This document shows, in pieces, positions 6,743-13,687 of a DNA stretch of 22,227 nucleotides. The position numbers and the translations under genes were made by a program. This DNA is from a virus, in IMG/VR virus record IMGVR_UViG_3300029813_000181, positions 1 through 22,227 of that record. One strand, given 5' to 3'. Every line of letters begins with the position of its first letter. The stretch's first letter is position 1. The notes beneath the pieces were generated by a model, which was given only the letters and a program-made list of their open reading frames with translations, was not told the DNA's origin and did not search any database.

Positions 6743-8012
6743 CCGGGATCTTTTCCGGGGCGTCCGGCGTTGCCTTTTCCTTGTCCTCGGGTTTCTCCAG
6801 GGATGGGATGCCGAGCTGTTCCCTGACCGCGGCCGTGTCAACCCAGTCGTACTCCTCCGCGAACCCGGCGGGGTTCTTGATGATCTCAGTGTAGATGTCC
6901 TTGAGCATTGCCTGCTTATCGTCGGCCAGCGGAGCAGCGACGAGCTTCACCGAACCCCTGGTCTCCTCACCGTAGTTGAGCGCGAGGGTCTGATCCACCG
7001 CGTGCCAGTTCGCCATCCTCGTGACGTACTTATGTTGCAAGTCCATGTTGGTGAGTGCCATGTCGGCGTGCTTACCCGCCTCGGCCTTCGTTCCGAACTG
7101 ACCCTCGAGAACAGCTCGCTCCGGAAGAAGGAACCCACGCACGAACATCTTGTCAAGATAGCTGAGGCGGTTCACGAACGTCGGCTGACGGCCACCCCTG
7201 TCCTCAAGGATCTCGATTCGCCAGCCTCCCGCGGACTGCTCGTTCAGATCGTCGAGCTGGGCTGACACGACGTTCGGTACCGCGATGGAACCCGAGCCCT
7301 CAAGTCCCGCGATCATCAGCTTCGCGAGCTCGTGGTTGGGAACTTGCTTGCCGGTCTTGTCAGTACTGACCCCGAGAGGATAGTAGACGACGAAGTGCGA
7401 GCCAGCGATCTTTTTGTCGTAGACACCCGCCGACGTGTTTGCCTCGATCCACGAGTCGTAGGCCAGCTTAGCGTTCTCCATCAGCGCGGCCCCGTGCCAC
7501 TGCGTGCCCTCGACCCGGAAGGAAACAAGAAGAGCGTTCTCGAGCGGGAGGACGATCGGACCTCGAACGGTGGTCTGCTTAAATCCCGCGAACGAGCCGG
7601 TCTGCACGTCGACCAGAATGTCAGTCATGTCGTGGAGCAACGGCTTTAGCTTGATGATGACCTCCCTCCCGTCGCGGTCGATCCCGAACACCTTCTCGAA
7701 GGGAGCCCACCCGAAGTCGATGCCGCCGTACATTGCTGACTCGAGCAGGAGCTCGCGAACCGGAATGAACGTGTCCGTGATCAGCTCCTCCGCACCCTCG
7801 GGCGCGTCGTCCGTAGGCTCGACGCTCCAGGTTGCCGCGAGAATCGGCGCGACGCTCAGGGCTCTCGCCATCGCGATGGTGGGATGCACCCGCATCGCCC
7901 GGATTATCTTGTACGACGTACGACCCGGGGGCTTCATCAGCTCCGGTACTGACTGGCCGTACACCTGAGGCGCGGTCACCTCGCCGTGCTGCGGTCTGGG
8001 CTGCTCGTCCAT
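6717..8012 (-). CDS. Portal protein, DUF935 / Mu gp29-like
   Basis: This 431-residue protein is predicted to form the dodecameric portal ring through which DNA enters the head. It resembles the DUF935 portal family of Mu: an early helix-rich part with MRVHPTIAMARALSVAPILA, then AMYGGIDFGWAPFEKVFG near residues 94-110, a clip/stem region, and an LPERAVLEGQFGTKAEAGKH segment near 300-318. The C-terminus is charged and disordered (KPEDKEKATPDAPEKIPDEG). It starts ten bases after the terminase stop and overlaps the MuF gene. Terminase, portal, MuF is the usual gene order for this family. Length is somewhat shorter than Mu gp29 (about 510). Confidence 0.88.
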   Translation of the reverse strand: MDEQPRPQHGEVTAPQVYGQSVPELMKPPGRTSYKIIRAMRVHPTIAMARALSVAPILAATWSVEPTDDAPEGAEELITDTFIPVRELLLESAMYGGIDFGWAPFEKVFGIDRDGREVIIKLKPLLHDMTDILVDVQTGSFAGFKQTTVRGPIVLPLENALLVSFRVEGTQWHGAALMENAKLAYDSWIEANTSAGVYDKKIAGSHFVVYYPLGVSTDKTGKQVPNHELAKLMIAGLEGSGSIAVPNVVSAQLDDLNEQSAGGWRIEILEDRGGRQPTFVNRLSYLDKMFVRGFLLPERAVLEGQFGTKAEAGKHADMALTNMDLQHKYVTRMANWHAVDQTLALNYGEETRGSVKLVAAPLADDKQAMLKDIYTEIIKNPAGFAEEYDWVDTAAVREQLGIPSLEKPEDKEKATPDAPEKIPDEGYPEGT

Positions 8013-8021
8013 GTCAGGATC

Positions 8022-9302
8022 CTAAGTAATGACCACGGCTTGATCACCCTCTACCTCCACCCGAATCGGGAAGAGACGGCTGACCACGTATCCCATGGCG
8101 TCGGTCATGTGACCGATGTCTCCCGAGTCGTTTACCTCACTCGTGCCTGGCTTGTAGTGCCGCACCCTGAGGTCGTCGATCAGTCTCTTGCACCGCGGGT
8201 CGACGAATGCTCGCCGGTCGCCCGCGGCGTTGAGAAACATAGCGTTGCACCCCGCGAAGCGATCAGCTACTCGAGGATTACTTCGCGGGTAGTGAACGCT
8301 GCGACCCGCTTTCTTGAAGCGCTCGTCGTTCAGGATCTGCTTGTAGTCGCTCTTGCTCGCGGAAGTCTTACGGGCCGCGCCCGTCGCGTCGCCAAAGAAC
8401 TGGAACCCACTCTTGTGCGACGAGTAGCGACCCCACAGGATGTCGAGCGTGGCTCGCGTGTTCGTGTCGCGCTTGAAGATCTCGTCAACCCACTCGACGC
8501 GGTCGGGGTAGGCGTGTCCGATTACCCAGGACATGGGGTCCACGTTGAAGTCACTTCCCACCACGATGGGTCGCGACGAGTCGTAGGCACAGGGTCTGAC
8601 GTTGAACTCCTCGTCGAAGGCGTAGAAGATGCCACCGCCGGCGGTCTCCCAGCACGCGTTGAACTGCTCGTTGTAGTCCTTCGGGTCGAGGTTCTGCTGC
8701 GCCCACCGCAGCGTGTCGTGCGGGACGATGTCCTCGCTCGGCCAGGTGAACGTCGCCGCGTTCTCGATCTTGCCCGTCGCCGCGTCCTCGCTGAACTGGC
8801 GGAACTCTCTCGCGCCCACGCCCGCCCGCTTCGGCACGCCGATGCGCCAGCACCACCCGTGTCTCCAGACGAGGGCTGGGAGAACGTTCAGCTCGAAGAC
8901 CTTCGGCTTCTGGTCACACGACTCGTCGAGCACGCACCCGTCCCACTGGACGCCCTCGATCCGCTGCGGCTTATCCATCCCCACGACGAGGATCATCGAC
9001 CCGAAGATCGTCTCGATGCTGAGCTCCGACTCGCTGACGTGGGCGATCCAGTCCTTCGGCGTGAGCGCTTTCAGATCTCGCCACGCGGTTCGCTTCGCCT
9101 GCTCGTGGGTGGGCGCACCGTAGAAGTATCGTGGGTCGCCCCACTCCTTCCGCACCGGAAGAAAGCGGACGAGGCGGCGCTTAGCTAGCTCAGTCTTCCC
9201 GCCGCCTCGACCCGCCGGCACGGCAACGAACCTACTCGAGCATCGCCACAGGGCTCGCTGTACTGGGTGAGGCTTAAAGGGATTCCAGCGCTTCGTCAGC
9301 AT
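8022..9302 (-). CDS. Terminase large subunit
   Basis: This 426-residue DNA packaging motor has both expected domains. The ATPase has a Walker A-like loop AGRGGGKTE (residues 30-38) and Walker B VLDES (124-128, Asp126 and catalytic Glu127). The RNase-H-like nuclease has acidic residues in VVGSDFNVDP (Asp251), FFGDATG (Asp305) and GHMTDAMGY (Asp401). This layout fits Terminase_6-type large subunits. GGAGACGG stands just before the ATG. It overlaps the 3' end of a small gene by 29 bases and lies just before the portal gene. All key residues are present, so the protein appears functional. Confidence 0.93.
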   Translation of the reverse strand: MLTKRWNPFKPHPVQRALWRCSSRFVAVPAGRGGGKTELAKRRLVRFLPVRKEWGDPRYFYGAPTHEQAKRTAWRDLKALTPKDWIAHVSESELSIETIFGSMILVVGMDKPQRIEGVQWDGCVLDESCDQKPKVFELNVLPALVWRHGWCWRIGVPKRAGVGAREFRQFSEDAATGKIENAATFTWPSEDIVPHDTLRWAQQNLDPKDYNEQFNACWETAGGGIFYAFDEEFNVRPCAYDSSRPIVVGSDFNVDPMSWVIGHAYPDRVEWVDEIFKRDTNTRATLDILWGRYSSHKSGFQFFGDATGAARKTSASKSDYKQILNDERFKKAGRSVHYPRSNPRVADRFAGCNAMFLNAAGDRRAFVDPRCKRLIDDLRVRHYKPGTSEVNDSGDIGHMTDAMGYVVSRLFPIRVEVEGDQAVVIT

Positions 9303-9456
9303 CCGTCTCCGCCTCGAGCAACGGGCCTATCGCCTCGAGCATTTTCGAGACACTTCTCCACGGCCCGGTTTCCTTCGTCGTCCCGTCCCTGCAGACGATC
9401 TTAGCAGTCCACTTCGAGTGGTGTCGCATCAGCTGCGCCTTTATCACCTTCATCAT
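9274..9456 (-). CDS. Small hypothetical protein between terminase subunits
   Basis: This 60-residue protein starts MMKVIKAQLMRHHSKWTAKI. It looks like a small alpha/beta protein: a basic strand-rich N-terminus, CRDGTTKETGPWRSVSKMLE in the middle and an acidic helix at the end. A GAGGTGA ribosome site fits either of two consecutive ATGs at 9456 and 9453. It overlaps the putative small terminase by 56 bases and the large terminase by 29 bases. Such double overlap is unusual even here, but the ribosome site and amino-acid pattern argue that it is real. Confidence 0.55.
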   Translation of the reverse strand: MMKVIKAQLMRHHSKWTAKIVCRDGTTKETGPWRSVSKMLEAIGPLLEAETDADEALESL

Positions 9457-10090
9457 CTTTCACCTCTGGTGCTGAGACATCGTCCATCTCTCGGACGACC
9501 TCGTCGGGCGTGAGATCGGTCCCGGGCGTCGTGTCGTCCGTCGTCGGCATGCGTACCGTGTTGTGAATCTCTTCCTCAATCTTGCCCGCCAGCTCGTCGT
9601 CCTGGCACACCCGGTGCACGGCCCTGACGACCTGAAGGATCAGCAAGTCCACCACCCGCAGGCTAACCTTGTCCTCGCTGTCCTTCTCGATTCGCGTCAC
9701 TGCCAGGCACATCTCACGCACGCGAGTCATAGCGTCGTGCAGGCAGCTGACGGCGAGCGCCTTCGTCTCGTCGACCTTCGACTTCTGGGCCGCCTCCCAC
9801 AGCTTGATCGCGTCGAGCGCCGCGAGCCGCGTGAGCGCGAGCTCCTCGTAGAGCTCGACCTGCTCGTGATGAGGCGAGGAGGCTAGCTCGGCGAGCTGGG
9901 CTCGGAGCGTCTTACCGAGATGCCTGCCGTACTTACCCAAGCCTTTCTCCGAGACGACCTCGCGACGACCGCCGTGGAACTGGCAGAAGTCCCGGCCCTT
10001 GAGAGCCCACTTGCGGCAGCGCTGTCGCGTGTGCATCGACCTCGCGTGACACTGCCTCGGGCTACCCTCGGGCGGTGATCCGCTCAGCAT
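9401..10090 (-). CDS. Putative terminase small subunit with N-terminal zinc motif
   Basis: This 229-residue protein lies directly before the large terminase, where the DNA-recognition subunit is expected. Residues 14-41 form a Cys/His motif (C14, C25, C36, H39) in QCHARSMHTRQRCRKWALKG ... CQFHGG, a pattern I know from phage proteins at this locus. The middle (about 60-165) is a long helical region rich in Leu, Ala and Glu that could oligomerise. The last 55 residues are acidic and Thr/Asp rich, probably disordered. An AGGAAG site precedes the ATG inside the glycosyltransferase gene. The small-subunit call rests on position and motif, not on a clear helix-turn-helix. Confidence 0.65.
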   Translation of the reverse strand: MLSGSPPEGSPRQCHARSMHTRQRCRKWALKGRDFCQFHGGRREVVSEKGLGKYGRHLGKTLRAQLAELASSPHHEQVELYEELALTRLAALDAIKLWEAAQKSKVDETKALAVSCLHDAMTRVREMCLAVTRIEKDSEDKVSLRVVDLLILQVVRAVHRVCQDDELAGKIEEEIHNTVRMPTTDDTTPGTDLTPDEVVREMDDVSAPEVKDDEGDKGAADATPLEVDC

Positions 10091-10757
10091 ACAGCTTCCT
10101 CATCTGGGACGGGGTGAAGTCGTAGCCACCCACGACGCCGGGCGGCAGCGGCGGCCCGTCGACGAGCACGCGAGTCTTCCCGTCCGTGTACCGCTGGATC
10201 CACGGTACGTCGAGCGTCGGGAACCCAAGGTACCTCGCGCTTCCGGTCACGTACACGTCCGACGCGAGACCGTCGTTCCTGGTGCTCTTGTCGTAGCGCA
10301 TCGTCCCCAGCATTGTCCAGTACCTGAACGCCGGATCGTGATGCCTGATGCCGCGACGGATCTTGCTCACCAGCTCGCGAGGAATCACGTACAGCGACCC
10401 GCCGATGAACGGCCCGCCAAAGTCAACCTCGACGCCGCACATCGCTCGAGGTGGCCGCAGGCGAGCTAGCATCTCGAGATCCACGTAGGCGTCGTCGTCA
10501 GCCTTCACCATGTAGTCGTATTCGGCGTTGCCGAGCGACCACCCGTACGCCCGCATCACCTTATGTATGAACGCGGAGTACCGGTCGCCGGTCGTGACGA
10601 GCAAGGTACCGTTCGAGAACGATTCGCGACGAGCACCACCCTCCACGAACACGACCCGCACGTTGTCCGGGGGACTGCTGGCCCACGTCCGTCGCGAGGC
10701 GAACGTCTTCGCCCGCTGACAGCGACAGCCCATCACCATCACGAGGAACCTAACCAC
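10062..10757 (-). CDS. GT31-like glycosyltransferase
   Basis: This 231-residue protein resembles the galactosyltransferase/fringe group (GT31). Near the start it has VMVMGCRCQRAKTFASRRTW, matching the usual hydrophobic strand, Cys and R.TW motif. YDYMVKADDDAYVDLEML at residues 81-98 supplies the metal-binding DDD triad, followed by GGPFIGGSLYVIPRELV, a region that in this fold holds the acceptor loop. It would transfer a sugar from a nucleotide-sugar donor. The GTG start at 10757 has a GA-rich ribosome site and overlaps the sigma-like gene by 19 bases; its end overlaps the small terminase by 29. A sugar-transfer gene wedged between a sigma-like factor and terminase is unusual. Confidence 0.75.
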   Translation of the reverse strand: MVRFLVMVMGCRCQRAKTFASRRTWASSPPDNVRVVFVEGGARRESFSNGTLLVTTGDRYSAFIHKVMRAYGWSLGNAEYDYMVKADDDAYVDLEMLARLRPPRAMCGVEVDFGGPFIGGSLYVIPRELVSKIRRGIRHHDPAFRYWTMLGTMRYDKSTRNDGLASDVYVTGSARYLGFPTLDVPWIQRYTDGKTRVLVDGPPLPPGVVGGYDFTPSQMRKLYAERITARG

Positions 10758-11209
10758 TTTCTCGCCTTTCTCAGAACCGCGCTCAGCTGGTAGTGCACGG
10801 TACTCTTCGTCACGCCTAAAACACCCGCGATCTCCTCAAAGGTTAGGTCCTGCCAGAACCTCAGGACGAGCAGCGCTCGCTCGTACTCGTCCAGTCTCGT
10901 CCATACGTATTGTATCGCCTCGCCGACGTCTTGTTCGGGTTCTTTCTGGACGACATCGTTGACGAGAGGGACGGTTTCGAGACGACGCCGACCAAGCTCC
11001 TTCAGGTACTCGTTCCGCAGGGCGCGGTAGAGATAGGTTCCCCACCTAGCTCGCTCCGGGTCCCACCGCTGACGAGCACGGTGCACGGTCTCAAGCCCGA
11101 TCCCGTAGGCCATGTCGTCCCAGTCCTGGCTCGGTATCCGTAGGCGACGAAGCAGGTCGTAGCACATAGGTAAGTTCTCTACGATCACTTCCCAGTCGGA
11201 CGCGTCCAT
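10739..11209 (-). CDS. Sigma-70-family-like transcription factor
   Basis: The ATG at 11209 gives 156 residues; the frame extends to 11347, but that Arg-rich part is a shadow of upstream genes. Residues 28-75 resemble region 2 (DDMAYGIGLETVHRARQRWD then PERARWGTYLYRALRNEYLK), including the WGTYLYRALRN helix that in sigma factors meets core polymerase and the -10 element. Residues 103-152 resemble region 4: a helix, then DLTFEEIAGVLGVTKSTVHY, a clear helix-turn-helix for the -35 element. The size suits an ECF-like or phage sigma factor. It lies two genes before terminase, so it may direct late genes. A core-independent DNA-binding regulator is the alternative. Confidence 0.75.
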   Translation of the reverse strand: MDASDWEVIVENLPMCYDLLRRLRIPSQDWDDMAYGIGLETVHRARQRWDPERARWGTYLYRALRNEYLKELGRRRLETVPLVNDVVQKEPEQDVGEAIQYVWTRLDEYERALLVLRFWQDLTFEEIAGVLGVTKSTVHYQLSAVLRKARKWLGSS

Positions 11210-11367
11210 ATTACTCGCAGCCCTCGGTGCCACCCCTCGACGAGCTTCCTTGCCGCGTCCGCGGTGGACGCCTCGATCACGAGCTCCAGACCTCCCCGGT
11301 CGTCGTCGAGCGACCTTGCCGCGGAGGCCAGCTTCGAGGTCACGCACACTACCCAGTGCCTAGCCAT
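11185..11367 (-). CDS. Small hypothetical protein
   Basis: This 60-residue protein begins MARHWVVCVTSKLASAARSL and continues with LELVIEASTADAARKLVEGW, a beta-alpha-beta-like pattern with basic ends. GAGGAAC precedes the ATG within the pyruvyl transferase gene, which it overlaps by 19 bases; its end overlaps the sigma-like gene by 25 bases. The ending (WHRGLRVIWTRPTGK) is short and basic. It resembles short phage proteins of one compact domain; function is not recognisable. Confidence 0.6.
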   Translation of the reverse strand: MARHWVVCVTSKLASAARSLDDDRGGLELVIEASTADAARKLVEGWHRGLRVIWTRPTGK

Positions 11368-12062
11368 GTCACGTTCCTCATGTCACGCAGGCAGTAGTCG
11401 TACATCGCCCAGTTCTTGAAGTAGGAGTTCTGGTAAAGGGTAACCCTCCGACCCATAAGCGCCGCACTCATCGCGAGGTGAACGCGGTCAGTCCAGACCC
11501 GTCGGTGATCCGCGATCTCGTCGAGGTACTCGTCCACCGACCCCGTGACGGTCCTCGAGCTAATGTCGTTCAGCCCAGCACGTGTCATCTGGTGACACTC
11601 TCTGTTACCGCGGTAGGACTTGAGCAAGTCGCGGGACGGCTTGCGACTCGCCCACGGGTTGAAGTCGAACGTCATCACGGCACACGGGGCGAGGATCGAC
11701 CCGGGCACGGCGTTGTGACTCACCCGCTCCCGGCAGAAGACCACGTCCATCTTCGCGAGGGCAACGGCGTTCGGACCCCACGCGGTGCAGGGCAACATCA
11801 CCACCCTCCAACTCGCGGCCCGCACGCGTCTCAGCCTCTCGAGGTTACGACCGTAGAGGTGTGCCCAGCCACCGCCGCCCCCGTGAACGATGAGCAGCTT
11901 AGTCGTCCGCAGGTTCTCGTACTCCATAATGTCGTACTCGTAACCGACGAGCTCCTGGGCCTCTGCCCGACCAATGAGCTGGTCCCCGCGGTTACCGCCG
12001 TGTGGCACGTACGCGAACCTACCCAGACCCCGCAACGTGTCATGCACCTTATCCCAGTTCAT
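11349..12062 (-). CDS. Polysaccharide pyruvyl transferase family protein
   Basis: This 237-residue protein matches the polysaccharide pyruvyl transferase family (WcaK/CsaB/ExoV group). It has GGNRGDQLIGRAEAQEL (residues 22-38), HGGGGGWAHLYGRNLERL (60-77), MLPCTAWGPN (89-98), VFCRERVSH (108-116) and the C-terminal TDRVHLAMSAALMGRRVTLY (191-210), the conserved ligand-binding TDR-H-A motif. Members move pyruvate from phosphoenolpyruvate to a sugar, giving a charged ketal on surface polymers. At 237 residues it is shorter than many family members but keeps both halves. A GGAGGTG ribosome site lies in the overlapping small membrane gene. The exact sugar acceptor is unknown. Confidence 0.82.
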   Translation of the reverse strand: MNWDKVHDTLRGLGRFAYVPHGGNRGDQLIGRAEAQELVGYEYDIMEYENLRTTKLLIVHGGGGGWAHLYGRNLERLRRVRAASWRVVMLPCTAWGPNAVALAKMDVVFCRERVSHNAVPGSILAPCAVMTFDFNPWASRKPSRDLLKSYRGNRECHQMTRAGLNDISSRTVTGSVDEYLDEIADHRRVWTDRVHLAMSAALMGRRVTLYQNSYFKNWAMYDYCLRDMRNVTWLGTG

Positions 12063-12174
12063 CGAGCACCTCCACGAAGAAAACGGCGGCCAGGAACCAC
12101 ACGCCCAGGGACCACCACGTGTCGAGCTTGCAAGCCACGACCGTCGCGATCACGAGCCCAATCACCTTGAACAT
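12049..12174 (-). CDS. Small membrane protein
   Basis: The 41-residue protein from ATG 12174 begins MFKVIGLVIATVVACKLDTW and is almost entirely hydrophobic, with two short helices separated by KLDTWW and an acidic tail (EVLDELG). TGGAGACG gives a good ribosome site. The open frame runs back to 12276, but that part overlaps the CCDC gene and has no hydrophobic character. The gene overlaps the pyruvyl transferase start by 14 bases. Function is unknown; small phage membrane peptides can act in lysis or exclusion. Confidence 0.6.
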   Translation of the reverse strand: MFKVIGLVIATVVACKLDTWWSLGVWFLAAVFFVEVLDELG

Positions 12175-12230
12175 CTTCGTCTCCAGAGAAAGTAGGTCAG
12201 CACCATCAGCATCGCGAACACGTACTTCAT
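12162..12230 (-). CDS. Very small membrane peptide
   Basis: A 22-residue frame, MKYVFAMLMVLTYFLWRRR plus three residues, has one hydrophobic helix ended by a basic cluster, the layout of a single-pass peptide with its C-terminus in the cytoplasm. Its ATG shares an ATGA junction with the stop of the CCDC protein gene, and its end overlaps the next small membrane gene by 13 bases. Both junctions match the pattern of all neighbours and fill what would otherwise be the only break in this gene series. The upstream ribosome site is weak, so reinitiation is assumed. Confidence 0.5.
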   Translation of the reverse strand: MKYVFAMLMVLTYFLWRRRCSR

Positions 12231-12406
12231 CGTTTTCTTCGCATCTGTCCTGTCGCCCTCGCGTCGCGAAAAGCACGAAACTGAATATGCCCCCTCACGA
12301 TCCTGAACTCGATCCGGTGCACGAGACCGCAGTCACAACACGCCAGCTTGTAGCTCCTGCGGTTCGGCTGTATCCAGGCACCATCCTCGTGCCGCGTGTA
12401 CCTCAC
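12227..12406 (-). CDS. Small conserved CCDCGLVH phage protein
   Basis: The start is GTG 12406 because it forms a GTGA overlap with the methyltransferase stop; the same frame stays open to 12589, but that part is a shadow. The 59-residue protein reads RYTRHEDGAWIQPNRRSYKL, then ACCDCGLVHRIEFRIVRGHI, then a basic end with RATGQMRRKR. I recognise this CCDCGL-H ... F-R ... RAT-R pattern as a widespread short phage protein of unknown role. The Cys/His set suggests a bound zinc ion. It ends in an ATGA overlap with the 22-residue membrane peptide. Confidence 0.75.
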   Translation of the reverse strand: MRYTRHEDGAWIQPNRRSYKLACCDCGLVHRIEFRIVRGHIQFRAFRDARATGQMRRKR

Positions 12407-12957
12407 GGCTTGACCACGAACCACGACGGCTTGCGCTCGAGCATCGTCGCGAAGAAGCCGTGGTGCCTGACCTCGTCGAGGAACCGGCCGACGCCCAGCA
12501 CGACGTTGTTGAACACGCCGTCGGGCGACACGAACGTCGTGAAGTCGTGACCGCCCAGCACTCCGCCCGACCGCACCTTCGGCCACCACGTCGCCGCATC
12601 CTCGTAGGCGCTGGGAGCGTCGTGACGAGCGTCAATGTACGCGAGGTCGAAGTGACCGTCATCGAAGAGCTTCGCCGCGGTAACCGACCGCATGCGATAA
12701 AGACTCGCGATGTCCAACCGCTGTAGGTCAGCGTGCCACGCGTCCATCGTCTCCTGCGTGACCTCACTATCATAACCCTCGATCAACCACGGATCGACGC
12801 CCACCAGCTCGAGTAAGCCTGGGCAGGTCGCGAGATGCTTCAGATGCCGTCCGCTCGCGACGCCGACCTCGACGACCCGCCTGAACTCGAGCCGCTCCAT
12901 CACCAGCGGCAGGTCCCATCTCTTTCGCATCGTTCTCAGCTCGTCGATCACCGACAT
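12403..12957 (-). CDS. Class I SAM-dependent methyltransferase-like protein
   Basis: The ATG at 12957 has AAGGAGACTGAG upstream; the frame extends to 13131 only as a shadow. The 184-residue protein has the Rossmann methyltransferase start VVEVGVASGRHLKHLA (residues 28-43), acidic VGVDPW after strand 2, then HFDLAYIDARHDAPSAYEDA (102-121) and SGGVLGGHDFT (130-140). These features match the Methyltransf_24 type, often found in sugar or surface-polymer clusters. It is similar in layout to the methyltransferase at 17684-18232 (IDGDH and AGHDY there), so two related enzymes exist. The target could be a sugar hydroxyl; this is inferred from neighbours. Confidence 0.75.
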   Translation of the reverse strand: MSVIDELRTMRKRWDLPLVMERLEFRRVVEVGVASGRHLKHLATCPGLLELVGVDPWLIEGYDSEVTQETMDAWHADLQRLDIASLYRMRSVTAAKLFDDGHFDLAYIDARHDAPSAYEDAATWWPKVRSGGVLGGHDFTTFVSPDGVFNNVVLGVGRFLDEVRHHGFFATMLERKPSWFVVKP

Positions 12958-13190
12958 CTCAGTCTCCTTACCCGTCGTATCGCGCACCGCGGGATCGTCA
13001 TTCGTCCTAGCACCAGCTCGCCACCCACGCTTTGGGCAACGGTAACGTAGCCCGGCTTGTCCTCCTCGAGGAACCCGACCGAGCAACACTCGACCGGCAG
13101 CATCGGCTCCGGATCGTCGCGAGGTTCCCACTCATCCGAGATACCTCTCGCATCGACCCACTCGACGAGGACTATATTACGGCTCAACAC
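12948..13190 (-). CDS. Small conserved phage protein
   Basis: The 80-residue protein starts at GTG 13190, with GGGGGTGG ahead of it, and overlaps the SEC-C lipoprotein gene by 14 bases. The sequence [40 protein letters not shown] and [16 protein letters not shown] has a pattern I know from short phage proteins: V-W-DA, a Cys-SVG turn, a strand-rich core and a closing IP..AI..I..L segment. It looks like a small beta-barrel type domain. The function is not known to me. Confidence 0.65.
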   Translation of the reverse strand: MLSRNIVLVEWVDARGISDEWEPRDDPEPMLPVECCSVGFLEEDKPGYVTVAQSVGGELVLGRMTIPRCAIRRVRRLRCR

Positions 13191-13527
13191 GAACCACCCC
13201 CGTCCTGCCTAGGCAACAGTGCTTAAACTTCTTCCCGCTGCCACACGGGCACGGGTCGTTCCGCCCGAGCTTCCTACGTGCGGTGATCGTCGCCCCACGA
13301 GCCGCGGCCTGGGCGCTCTCAACGCCGAGCTGGCTCTCCGGAACGATGCGGGTCAGCTTCCTTCCGTCCGGGTACGTTTCCGTCTGCATCGTAAAGTCTC
13401 CTTCCCAGAACATTCGGTAGACGAGGGTATCCCCGTCCTCGGTGACGAACGTCTTAGTTCCGACCCTCGGGAGCACCACCACGTCGGCGCACCCTGTCAA
13501 CAGCAGGAGCAGTGCTAGGTATCTCAT
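13177..13527 (-). CDS. Lipoprotein with C-terminal SEC-C zinc motif
   Basis: This 116-residue protein combines two features that rarely meet. Residues 1-13 ([13 protein letters not shown]) form a lipoprotein signal with lipid-acceptor Cys13. Residues 88-106 carry a near-perfect SEC-C motif, [20 protein letters not shown], with zinc ligands C93, C95, C104 and C105 or H103. That motif closes SecA and many cytoplasmic proteins, where it binds zinc and often SecB or nucleic-acid machinery. Between them lie a strand-rich segment and an Ala/Arg helix. GAAGGAG before the ATG is strong. The gene starts 74 bases inside the preceding membrane protein gene. An extracytoplasmic SEC-C motif would be unusual; dual localisation is possible. 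Confidence 0.72.
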   Translation of the reverse strand: MRYLALLLLLTGCADVVVLPRVGTKTFVTEDGDTLVYRMFWEGDFTMQTETYPDGRKLTRIVPESQLGVESAQAAARGATITARRKLGRNDPCPCGSGKKFKHCCLGRTGVVRVEP

Positions 13528-13687
13528 CGACGTACTCCTTCTCGATCTCGGTGAAGCGACTCGGCCCGCCTACCTCGGGCAGACCGCCCGCCTCGTCAGG
13601 TCCACAGCAAAGGGCCATCGTCACGAGCACCACGATGATCGCGACCGCGACTGCCCACACGACGAACTCGATCGCTTTCCTAGTCAT
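13454..13687 (-). CDS. Small single-pass membrane protein
   Basis: The ATG at 13687 forms an ATGA overlap with the previous gene and gives 77 residues. Residues 4-25 are one hydrophobic helix ([20 protein letters not shown]), followed by [15 protein letters not shown] and a charged, Pro-rich tail ending [13 protein letters not shown]. The last 74 bases also encode the signal peptide of the lipoprotein in another frame. Inner and outer spanin genes often overlap like this, but the tail has no clear coiled coil. The frame extends to 13753 upstream as a shadow. Confidence 0.6.
   Translation of the reverse strand: MTRKAIEFVVWAVAVAIIVVLVTMALCCGPDEAGGLPEVGGPSRFTEIEKEYVDEIPSTAPAVDRVRRRGGAPEGRN

Noticed and set aside
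7986-9188. Long open plus-strand frame of about 400 codons opposite the large terminase
   Set aside because: It is antisense to a gene with all terminase motifs; the protein is Arg/Val/Leu-rich with no domain pattern, typical of mirror frames in GC-rich DNA.
11210-11347. N-terminal extension of the sigma-like protein
   Set aside because: Extension is Arg/Gly-rich, overlaps two genes and lacks a ribosome site; the ATG at 11209 fits the local overlap pattern.
12958-13131. N-terminal extension of the methyltransferase
   Set aside because: Arg/Gly-rich shadow of the upstream gene; AAGGAGACTGAG before ATG 12957 decides the start.
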